Of a stretch of 64,000 bases of DNA, positions 48,694-59,181 are shown piece after piece (the first letter of the stretch is position 1; the number at the start of each line of letters is the position of its first letter). The notes beneath the pieces were generated by a model. That model did no database searches and had not been told where the DNA came from. It saw only the letters and a list, made by a program, of their open reading frames with translations. The position numbers were made by a program, and so were the translations under genes. This stretch comes from Mrakia gelida (lineage: Eukaryota; Basidiomycota; Tremellomycetes; Cystofilobasidiales; Mrakiaceae), in assembly GCA_024345305.1 (NCBI GenBank), contig BRON01000004.1, positions 682,001 to 746,000 on the forward strand. The letters run 5' to 3'.

Positions 48694-51507
48694 ATGTCCT
48701 CGATCCGCGAGGAGAAACTCGGCCTCCTCGAAAACCTGTTCAACAGCACTCTTTCAGGACCCGTTCCAGTCGTCGAGTCGAGGTTTACAGGCCTTCCTGT
48801 GGAGGTGAGAAGCTTCTTCTCCCGCGACCCTTCTTCTTCGTCGAGCTCACTCCTCCCTTCCTCCTCCCTCTCCTCCTCCAGATCATCAGACACATCGCTT
48901 CCTTCCTCGCCTATCCCCTCGTCAAAAGACCGTTCTTCCAGGTCGAGCTGCCCCCTTCTTTTTCCCCCGACTTGATCAGTCTTTCTTCGACTTCGACGGC
49001 TTTCTACAACATCTTCAAGTGAGCTCGAGCTCCTCTCCTCCGCCCTTCTTCGCTTGCCCCCTCCGTCCCCGTCTCGATGGGTGTATCCTCAGGCCTTGAA
49101 CGATCGCTGACCTTTGACCCTCTTATGACCTCCAGGTGTGATAGATATCATCTCGTCAGACTGGGAGGGAACAAGTCTTTGTTCGACTTGATCAACTTCC
49201 TCCTCCAAGACGGAGAAGCCCTTCAGTCCGTTCGAGTCCTCCTTATTCACACCCGTTGCCCAGTGCGTATTCCTTACCCTGCTAGCTCGTGAGAGCTCGA
49301 GCTGATCTCAATCCTTCGTTCCGCTTTCAGCTTCACGCCAACGACGTCATCTCCTCCCTCGTCTCAAAACTTCACCGTCTTCAGGTTCGTCCTGTCGCCC
49401 TCGCGATGGAGGCGAGCGAACGAGCTGAACTACTAGACCTGACTCGTTCTCGTCCTCTTGACTTCACAGGCCTTCATATACTATGGAACCCACGGATTGC
49501 ATCCCAGCATCATACAAGCTCTCTGTTCACTGCAGGAGCGAGGCGAACTCGAGGTCCTTTCCCTTGACAAGGCCTCGTTCGAGAGTGTGACTGAGCTCGG
49601 TGAGTCCTTCCTTCCCCTCTTTTCCTGATTGGTCACTCCCCCGAAGGTTTAGCTCACCGTTGATCTCGTGTTTCCAGCCAGTAATCGCGCCAAGAAGGAG
49701 GGAGGACCGCTGTCGAACCTGAAAGCCATCAGTCTCGACGAGGCGGGGTCGTTGGACTGGGACCGCGATGACCCTTCTCTCGACATACCTCCTTGGCTGG
49801 TTGGTCATAGCGTACGTTCTGCTTCCTGCTTGGCCTTCCAATCAAGCTCAGCTGACTCAATCTTCGCTTCTTTGCAGCCTGCAACGTGGGAAGCAGTCGA
49901 GCGTGAGTCGCGTCTCGTCCCTTTCGAAGTGGAATCGTTCTGACTCGCCGCTCCCTACCAGATGGCCTCCTTCACGACGCTGCCAAGTTCTTGAGTCGAT
50001 CCAAAAACACGCTGGAGTTCCTCGACCTAGTGAGAACCTTTCCTGTACGGCACGAACGACGCGATCTTCCCTATGCTGATTTTGCCTCTCTTTCATCCTT
50101 CAACCCCCTCAGCACCTCATCCCTTTCCACGACTCGTCGTACTTCTCCTCGGACGCTCCTCTTCGAGCCCTCCTTTTCGATCACGAGAAGCCTGCTCCTT
50201 CTACGGACTCGGACGACCCACCCACACTTTCACCTCGCGTCCTCGAGTTCCCTCGCTTGACGACCCTCTCGCTCCCACCCGTCGACCTCACCAGGCCAGT
50301 CGTACTCCAACTCCTTCGAACCTCCCCTCTCCTAAACATCTCGCCATCGTTCACGATCCGGTCGAGCTCGTCGGAGCGCCGATCATTGAGCTCCCTCCCC
50401 TCCCGAACCTCGTCTCGCTCATGTTCGAAAACTTCTCAGCTTCGGAGGACGACAACTCCGAATCTCCTCCTTTTTTGGACGTGGTTGAGTCCCTTCGAGA
50501 TACCACGAGCCTGAGATCTCTGGACATCGACGCCACGGGGATGGCCAGCTTCTTCGACCAACCACGCTTGATCGCCGTCGCGTCGAGCTTTCCCAACCTC
50601 ACCTCTCTCTCGTTCGTTTCGGAGGAATGGCGATGCTCGATCGTACGTCTATTCCAAGTCGCGCAAATTCTCGAACCCTAAGCTGATCGAACTCTCTAAT
50701 CTCGTTGCACACAACAACAGGACGAACTCGAAACCGCCCTCTCGTCGCTCAAATCCCTCACCACCTTCACCTTCAACCTCGATCCCAACGTCACCCATCC
50801 TCAACGCCCAATCCGAAAAGCGAACCGCGCCCTCCTCGCAGGCAACCGCCCCTGGGCCCCTGAGGATCTCATCAACCTCCTCAGTGAGTAGTCGGGCGAG
50901 CTAGTCTTACCCTCCTTCTCCACCGCTTCCCGTTGAGCGAGATCGAGCGAGCGAAGCGACTGACGCGTCCTCGTTTTCCTCCTCCTTCTCTCCTTGCTCG
51001 CTTGCAGAGAACTACCTCTACAAGTATGTATCGGACGACGGGGAGGTGCTCAAGATCGGTCTTTTGGACGATGGACCAACGGAGGAGTTTCAACACTTCA
51101 CCAGCATCGTCGAGAAGCTCGCCACCTCGGTTGACTGCTTGGAGACCCTGATATGGGAGTTCGACGAGATGTACTCTCTGAAGTGGGAGATCGAAAGAGA
51201 CGGACAGGGGGATGGGGAAGGGGATGGGACGGTCGTCCTCGCGAGGGGATCTCTCGTTTGTAAGGAGCTGGACAAGATGGCCGCGGCCGAGGACGAGGAG
51301 TGGACCTTGAAGTACATGGAAGAGAAGAGGGAGAAGGAAGCGGAGGCGGACGAGGAGGTATGGGAGGATTCGATTGATGAGGAGGAGGAGGACGAAGAGG
51401 ACGAAGAGGACTTATACGTGGAGGATGAAGACCAAGACGAGGAGGAGGAGGACGAAGAGGAGGACGAAGTGGGGGACGATAGAATTCACTGGGACGAGGT
51501 TGACTAG
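48694..51507 (+). pseudogene. large F-box/LRR-like gene W, one-base deletion
   Basis: Eleven exons: 48694-48804, 48882-49018, 49136-49262, 49331-49384, 49470-49599, 49678-49811, 49878-49902, 49962-50029, 50113-50642, 50721-50883 and 51008-51507. All splice in phase and would give about 659 residues if exon 9 were not broken. An F-box-like segment spans the first intron (FTGLPVEIIRHIASFLAYPL). The body has irregular leucine-rich repeats (LRSLDIDATG, FPNLTSLSFVSEE). The C-terminus is a long Glu/Asp run, ending DDRIHWDEVD. In exon 9 the frame moves at about 50331: RTSPLL must continue KHLAIVHDPVELVG in the next frame, so one base is missing. An intron there is not supported. Either the gene is recently inactivated or the base was lost in sequencing. 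Confidence 0.7.
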
Positions 51508-51792
51508 TAATACTTATGTAGGAAGGTCCCTTGCTTGCCCGATCGAAAGCAAGACGCTTCGAAGACGAGAAGGCCGACCACGACGCGTCTCTCCCTCTTC
51601 GAACTGTCTCTTCACTTCGCAGAACCATCTACTTGCGTCTCGCTAAACTCAACACACTCCGTCTCGCCACCAAGCTCTCCAAGATGATTCCATTCCATTC
51701 CTCTCCTCTCCTTCTCGCGCCTTAACACTCAGCTCACAAACAAATGCTCGCTCAACAGCCCTCCCTCCCTCCCACCCTTCCCTTCACCATCC

Positions 51793-53641
51793 TCACTCTT
51801 GCTTGACCTCGTCCTCCGCTACCACCGCCTCCTCCTTCTTCACGTCGTCCTCCTTCGCTCTCTTCCTAGGAGGAGGCGAGCCCGACCTCGACCTCGACCT
51901 TGATCTCGAACGCGACGATCTCGACCCTGACCTCGAACGAGACGACCCTGAGCGAGACGAGCCGGAGTGGGAGTTGGAACGAGAGCGGGAGCGAGAACGG
52001 CTTGATCTGAGGAACGACACACGAGCGAAGAAAGAACGCGAGGGAATCAGGGAACCGAGGTCAAAGGACGAAGGGGAGGGCGGGAGAAAACAAGGCGCGA
52101 AACGAAAAGTCAAGACTCACTCCTCCTTCTTCGCCTTCCCCGTCGGCGGCGTCGCACTCCTCACTCTCCTCCTCGGAGGCGTCACACTCCTATCCCTTCC
52201 AGCTCCAGCACCTCGTCTAGGAGGAGTCACGCTCCTCTCCCTCCCTCCTCCACCAGACCTCCTCCTGTTGGGCGAGGGCGACCTCCTCCTCCTGGGCGGC
52301 GGCGACCTCGACGCTTCTCGTCCTCCTCCTCTCCTCCTAGGTGGCGGCGACCGCGAGTCCGAACGCTGTCGACGACGAGGTGGGGGCGAGCGGGAACGCG
52401 AACGAGATCGAGAACGGTTCCGACGAGGAGGAGGTGGGGAGTTTCGGTCGAAGCGAGAGGGAGGTCGAGAGTCCCTGTTGCTGGAGGTGTTGTAGGGTCG
52501 ATCTCGATCCGATCTGCTGTTGTTGTTATCGAAGCCTCCTCGACCTCGTCCTCCTCCTCCGTAGCCTGAGTCTCGTCCTCGATCTCCTCCTCCGTTGAAA
52601 CCACCCCGACCTCGGTCGTCCCCTCCTCGTCCTACTGTTCCGTGGTTGTCGAACCGGCTGGGTCCTCGATCTCCACCACGATCCCCTCCACCACCGTTGT
52701 TGAACCCTCCTCGTCCTCTATCTCCTCCTCCCCCTCCAAACCCACCTCTCCCTCCATCTCGTCCAGCAGGAGCCAAGCTCGTCTGACCTTCCAACGGAGC
52801 TCGCCCTCCTCCAGCACCAGCCCCTCCTTGTCTCCACTGCCCCCCAACGACGGCTCGTTCGGCTTCTTCCTTCTTTCGAAGCTCTGCCTTCTTCTCCTCA
52901 ATGAAGGAGGCAGGGATCCCACCGATGGAGGACTGAGCTGAGAGGAGGAGGGTCCAGAGGGAGAGGGTGAAGGCGGGAGTTTTGGATTCGAGGAAACCGG
53001 TGAGGGAGATTTGGATTTTACGAGGGTCGGGAGACTGCATAGACAAGAGGGTTGGGATGGGAGTCAAGATCCGGTGGCGAGCATAACGAACGAACGAAGT
53101 CGAGGGAGGATGGGAGAAAGGAACGAAGAGAAGGGGAGAGAACGAGAGAGGTGAACGAACGACGGTAGCTGGATCCTCGAGAAGTCCCATCTACACAAAC
53201 GAAGAACGGAAAGTCAGCGAGAGCTCACCCGTAGGGAGTGAGTATAAAGGGTGTACTCACTGCGTACTCTACGACTACCTCGTCCTCGAAGCCGATGAGT
53301 TTAGTGACCTCCTTGACCATCCAAGGTCTCATCACCGAGAGGTTGACCTTTCGCATGTCAACCTTCTGAGAGAACTCGGCGGGGAACTTGGTCGTTCGAA
53401 GGAGCTTGGCTTCCTTGTCAGAGAAACGCTTGTCTTGGTCAATCTAGAGACACGAACAAAGAAGGGAGGGGGGAGGGAGGAAGATGAGCTTGGAGAGAAG
53501 GGGAAGGAAGGGAAGGAGGAGGAGAGCTGGCGACGAACCGAGGTCCCTTTGAAGCCGGAGTCGCCCTACAAACAACAAAGAACGGAACAGGAGGTTAGCT
53601 CGAGCGCATTGATGGATGTATGCTGATGGTGTACGTACCAT
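51793..53641 (-). CDS. SRm160/SRRM1-type PWI-domain splicing protein
   Basis: Six coding exons on the minus strand: 53641-53639, 53565-53539, 53443-53261, 53190-53161, 53034-52121 and 52006-51793. They splice to 456 residues. The first coding exon is the ATG alone. The PWI domain occupies about 11-135: DQDKRFSDKEAKLLRTTKFP, then VNLSV, the R-PWM-V core (VMRPWMVKEVTKLIGF) and ISLTGFLESKTPAF, with LWTLLLSAQ. A glycine/arginine/asparagine-rich stretch follows (RGG-like, about 180-280), then SR and RSPPPRR repeats, and a lysine/glutamate tail. SRm160 is a splicing co-activator that binds nucleic acid through PWI and links the exon-junction complex to 3' end formation. The start is 178 bases from the divergent VAC8 gene. 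Confidence 0.92.
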
Positions 53642-53818
53642 TTTGAATGTGAAAAAGAAGGGATGGGTGTTGCTAGGACGAGCCAAAGGCAGGGCGACTC
53701 GCTTGACTTTGAATCTTGGGCGGAGTCGACGCCTCGCTCCCAACTCTCACTCCCCCCCCCCCCTCCCTTCCTCCCTTTACACGACGACTCTCCTTCATCC
53801 CTTTCATCTACTCAAGAT

Positions 53819-56800
53819 ATGGGACAGACATGCTGTGGTTGCGGTAAGCTCAACCGATTCCCGTTTGAGCGGAAGAGAGAAGAAGAGACGGGACGACTGA
53901 CCTCCCCTTCCCTCCCCTCCTTCCCCCCTGTGTTATTCCTTCTCTCCTCTCGTCCTTCTTGGACGTTCACAGGAAGTTCTCGTCGCTCCAACGCTTCGGA
54001 GCCTCTTCTTCTCGAGAACGAACGTGAAGCCGTAGCAGATTTGCTTCAGTACCTCGAGAGTGAGTCCCATCAACCCAACCTCTCCCATTCCCTCCCCTCC
54101 CTTCGACCTCCTCTCATCCTCCTCTCTCCGTCGCTCATCATCAAACCCCTTCTTTCACAGACCGAACCACCACCAACTTCTTCACAGGTTCTCCTCTCGC
54201 TGCTCTCACCACCCTCTCCTTCTCGGACAACGTCGACCTTCAACGATCTGCCGCGCTCGCGTTCGCTGAGATCACAGAGAAGGAGGTCAGAGAGGTCGGA
54301 AGGGATACCCTCGATCCTGTCCTCTTCCTCCTCGGCTCGCACGACAACGAGGTTCAGAGGGCTGCCAGTGCTGCTTTGGGAAACTTAGCTGTTAACCGTG
54401 AGTCCCTCTACCAGCAAGAACGAGGTCGAACGGTTCTGTTGTTCTCGAAGGCAAGGGACGACGGGGAAGTGCGCTTCAAGCGAGCTGACCGAGATCTCGT
54501 CCGCCTTCCTTGCTTCCTCCTCCAGCCGAGAACAAGACGCTCATCGTTCGACTTGGAGGTCTGGATCCTCTCATCCGTCAGATGCTCTCGCCCAACGTTG
54601 AGGTTCAGTGCAACGCCGTCGGATGCGTCACCAACCTCGCCACCCACGGTTCGTTCCACCTTCTCATCCTCCTTCCTCCTCCTTCCCTCTCGTCCCTCCG
54701 CTTCGTTGCTCCCGCTCTCGCTCTCTTTTGCTCACCGTCGTCTCCGCCTCTCTCGCTTCTTTAGATGACAACAAGAACAAGATCGCAAAGTCTGGAGCTC
54801 TCGTTCCCTTGACGCGTCTAGCGAGGTCCAAGGACATGAGGGTTCAGAGGAACGCTACCGGAGCTCTGTTGAACATGACCCACTCTGGTGAGTCTTTCTT
54901 CTCTTCTCTGGTACTCTGGAGTGGAACGAAGAGTACCTCCTTGAAGGGGATGAAGGTCTTGGCTCGCTGTGGGAAGAATTGGAGACAAAGCTGACCTTTC
55001 AACGTTGGCCCACGAATCGAACGAACCAGACGAGAATCGACAGCAACTCGTCGCCGCTGGAGCCATCCCTGTTCTCGTGGGACTTCTCAACTCGGAGGAT
55101 ACCGACGTTCAGTACTACTGCACCACCGCTCTCAGTAACATCGCCGTCGATTGTGAGTCTGTTTCTACAGCGCTTCGCATCTCTCTCGAGCTCGTCCGCT
55201 CCTTCCGCAATCGAGCTGACCCTCCTTTCTCCTTCTCACCTCCTCTCTTCCGCCAGCCACCAACCGAAAGAAGCTCGCAGCTTCCGAGCCAAAACTCGTT
55301 CAGAGCCTCGTCGTCCTGATGGATAGTCCAAGTCTGAAGGTCCAGTGCCAGGCCGCTCTCGCGTTGAGGAACTTGGCTTCGGATGGTTCGTTTCGCCTCC
55401 TCCACCCTTGTCGCTTCGCCTTCCTCTCTCCCCCTCTCACCTGTCGCCTCATTTGCTGACCTCTGCTCTCTCTCTCTCTCCCGCCTCATCCACCACTCCT
55501 CTCGTCATCGCACCATCCCTGCCAACAGAGAAATACCAACTCGAGATCGTTCGCTCAGACGGTCTCCCTCCCCTCCTTCGACTCCTCCACTCCTCCTACC
55601 TTCCTCTCATTCTCTCCGCCGCCGCATGCGTTCGAAACGTCTCCATCCACCCTTCCAACGAATCTCCCATCATTGAATCCGGCTTCCTCCAACCCCTCAT
55701 CGACCTGCTCTCCTTCGAGGAGAACGAGGAGGTTCAATGCCACGCGATCTCGACGCTCAGGAACTTGGCTGCTAGCTCGGAGAAGAACAAGGGGGAGATT
55801 GTCAGGGCTGGAGCGGTGGAGAGGATCAAGGAGTTGGTGTTGAGCGTGCCGTTGAACGTGCAGAGCGAGATGACGGCGTGTTTGGCGGTGTTGGCGTTGA
55901 GTGGTGAGTTCAGACGACGAAACGTTGAGCGAAGGTCGAGCTATTTTACGGCGATGAGGCCGCCTTGTTCAAGAGAACTCTTTGCTGACTCCTTTCATGC
56001 CGATCTCTCATCAACAGACGACCTCAAACCTACCCTCCTCGAGCTCGGAATCTGCGAAGTCCTCATCCCTCTCACCAACTCTCCCTCCGTCGAAGTCCAA
56101 GGAAACTCGGCTGCTGCTATCGGAAACCTCTCTTCGAAAGGTCAGTCCCAATTTCTCAACCCTGAACTCTTTTCCCTTCGTTGCGAGGCGAAGCACTCGT
56201 CCAGAACGCAATCGAATCCGAGGCTGACTTGGTCTTCGTTTCCCTTCGCGTCGACTTCGACTTTCTCAGCCGCCGACGACTACGCCGCCTTCAACTCCGT
56301 CTGGACTAAGCCCGAAGGAGGTCTCCACCTCTACCTCGTTCGATTCCTCGGCTCCTCCGACCAGACCTTCCAGCACATCGCCGTCTGGACCATCGTTCAG
56401 CTTCTCGAGTCGCAAGGTTCGTTTCGTCGTCGTCGCACGCGTACCTCTCTCCCTACCACCGCTCTCCTCCTCCCACTCCTCCTTCCTCTCCGCTCACTGA
56501 CTCCTCTTCAACTCCTCTTCTCACTCTCGCAGACGACGAACTCTTCAAAAACATCAAAAACTCGCCTCTCCTCCTCCCTCTCATCCGTCAACTCGCCGAA
56601 GCCCACCACAGCGAAAACGGACGCAACTCGTCCGAGGACGGAAGCGAGGAGGGTGAGGGAGCGGATGAGATCAGTGCGCTCAGTCAGAGGATCTTGGATC
56701 TGACGGACGAGCTGCCTGAGGGAGAGGAGAGGGAGGCTGGAGAGGCTGGAGCGGGGAGCTACGAGCAGGAGGAGGGACAGGGGCTTGGGCTGCAGGTTGG

Positions 56801-56822
56801 TGGGGACGCGGAGGGACGTTGA
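53819..56822 (+). CDS. VAC8: Vac8 armadillo-repeat vacuolar protein
   Basis: Eleven exons: 53819-53843, 53973-54059, 54161-54397, 54526-54648, 54765-54887, 55030-55152, 55257-55385, 55529-55903, 56018-56140, 56270-56416 and 56533-56822. They splice to 593 residues. The first exon encodes just MGQTCCGC: glycine 2 for N-myristoylation and cysteines for palmitoylation. About eleven armadillo repeats follow ([20 protein letters not shown], then [20 protein letters not shown]). The C-terminal 60 residues are acidic, with a glutamate/glycine-rich end. Vac8 anchors proteins on the vacuole membrane for inheritance, nucleus-vacuole junctions, fusion and selective autophagy. Four exons are 123 nt, one 129 and one 375, and introns 1-10 are all in phase 1, so exon borders follow the repeats. 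Confidence 0.97.
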
Positions 56823-59181
56823 GTTGAGTTTGAGCTGAGCCGGTGATGGTGTGGGGAGTTGATCTCGTTTGGTTTTTGGAGTCGAGTGGAGGGTGTGTGT
56901 CGGGGCGGTCCGGTCAGGTTCTCGTCGCGTCGTTTTTTCTCGTTTTGCTTTCTTCGTTGCGTTTCGTTTCGTTTTGGTCTTTTCCCTCTTGGTCTTCGTT
57001 TCCGTTCCTCCTCCTTCTTGCTGAGCAGTTTCTCACCCTTTCCTTACGTATCTAGTAGGCGTTTCGCTTCGCTCTTCATTCCCACTCCTCTCACAATCCT
57101 CCTCTTTTCTTGATCATCCTTTCTATTGTATCCCTCTATCTCTCTACGTGCCATTCGACGGCTTCCTAGCGGCGAGGAAGAGTTGTAAGGTCTGAGAGAG
57201 CGAGGAAGCGAACGAGGGTTCGACGTGAGAGGGGGGCGTCGAGGGGGTGAGCGAGGTTGGTAGAGTGAGTGAAGATACACGAGGGACGAGAAGATCGAGG
57301 CTGAGGGAGAAGGAGTGAACGGGAAGAGAGATAAAGAAGAGGGGAGATGAAGTGGATGGAGTATCAGCTCCGAAAATCAAGCACGAAAGGGAAGGAAGAG
57401 TCAGCGAGCGACGCGTCTCGAAACAACAGCAGCCCGCGATCTTCCTCCCTCCGAACCATTGAACACATACGTGGGAGAAGGAAGAAGAGGATGGAAGACG
57501 AGACCGGGCTCGGTCATCGATCGTCTGGCCACGGCGTGGTCTGCTCGCACGCATCTCGGAAAGAAAAGAGAGTTGGGGGGTGGGGGATGGAGGGAGGAGC
57601 GAGGTGGTGAAGGGACGCGAACGAGGAGGAGGACCGAACGCGATCAAACGTCCCTTTCCTTTTGCACAAACAGCGCGTTGGGAATAGAGATCACGCCTTT
57701 ATTGATTGCGAATTCCATACATTCCTATCTATGCAAATGAGGTGTGGACGTGTTGAGAAGAGCGAGGTCGACGGAGGGAGGAGTGCTGTTGTTCGTGAGA
57801 CTCTCGTCTTTCAACAGCGACGGGAAAGCTCGCTGGGAGGGTCTCTCGAGGTCGAAGCACGTGAAAAGAAGCAAGGAAGCAAACTCTACGTGCGCGAAAG
57901 AGATGAGCGGGCTTGGGAGTCTCGTTGGGCTGGGCGAGATGAACTGGAACAGGACGAAAGCGAGTGTTTCGCGACGCGACGCCCCAAGATGATGTGAAAG
58001 CGAGCTTGTAGACCCTCTGACCTCCTTCTTAGTCCAAAGCAGATGAAAGAGTCCGTCCTCTGTTGGACTCGAGAGGTAGAGCGGGAGATGGTGAGGGGGA
58101 GGGGACGAAAGGAGAAAGCGCGACGCGACAAAAGCAGGTCAAACACGGCGACTTCTTCTCCCTCTCTTCTGGTCATGGTCACCGTTTTTATTCCGATTGC
58201 AGTACCTCTTATCATCTGTCTTACCCCGTCCAAGGTTCGTAGGCCCCGAGAGGGTCGAAGAGTAGTGGAGGGAGAAACAGCAGCCTTCGACTCTGGTCTG
58301 ATGTCTCGACGTGTTTCGGTTTCGGAGCAACGAATTCTGTTCTCGTTTCTGAGCTACTGAGGGGACGTATAGCTGGCGAGTTCGGGTACTGAGAAGAGTC
58401 CAAGCGAGCCTATCATCTTCAGACGCTCTCCCAGAATACTTGGAGGGAAAAATAGAGAGGATCAACCGCAAGGAAGCGACGCGTCTCCCCGCATCCCTTG
58501 CCCTCGCTCTACTCCGCGCTCTGTCTCGAGTCAAAACTTCCGCCCTGAGCTTCGTCTGAAGGCAAATCGGTTCAGAGGAGTATCAGCTGATCCGAGGTCT
58601 ATTCAGGCTAACCGAAGCACTCATCTGCTCTCTTTATGAGGGACAGAAACGGAGGCTGATTCGAGGAGAGCACCTGTTCTCGACTCGAGGTTTCTCGGGG
58701 CGCTTTTAATCCCCGTATCCCCTTTGAAGGCCGATGACTGCCTGCGATCTTCGTTGAGCAGTCTGTGAACTCTGAAGAGGGCGAGGTGTTGCTGCAGAAG
58801 GTCAGAGAGGAGAAGGAAGGAACGTCGAGACGGAGTTGGGCTGAAAAGGGAACGCGTCGCTCCTCCACTCGTCCCTCCCCTGAGTGAACGTTTCACCACT
58901 GACTCTCCTCTCCTCGTGGGTTCCCGAACCGCTTGGGGTCTGTTGGGGTGCGGATCTATCCAAAGCCGGACGATCTCGCTCTCGTTAGGCGCCTTCGTCC
59001 CCCCCTCGTCTCGCCCTCCCTCTTCCCTCCTCTCTTCTCCTCGAACCATCACCCAACCCCCACCCGCCCACTCTTTCCCTTCCCTCCCGTCTCAGCCCGC
59101 TTCTGCGTTCCGACTCTCGTATATACCCTCCCTCCAAGTTCCCTCCTCGCCTCCCTCTCTGTCAAGCTCGACCTTTCGCCT
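56823..59181. other. 2.4 kb gene-free region
   Basis: This is the longest stretch without a supported gene. It holds the 3' flank of VAC8 (T-rich, ending in TCTAGTAGGC near 57050), then purine-rich DNA with two GACGCGTC palindromes (about 57406 and 58476) and, from about 58900, the pyrimidine-rich leader of the next gene. A minus-strand frame at 57647-57144 is open for 167 codons and includes intron-like signals (GTATGT near 57471, CTGAC near 57390). Its composition is serine/leucine-rich without a recognisable domain. It may be a spliced non-coding or fast-evolving transcript. Confidence 0.4.

Noticed and set aside
51803..52495. 230-codon plus-strand open frame rich in Asp/Glu/Leu/Gly
   Set aside because: It is the antisense of the SR and RGG repeats of the SRm160 gene, which has a real PWI domain and consistent splicing.
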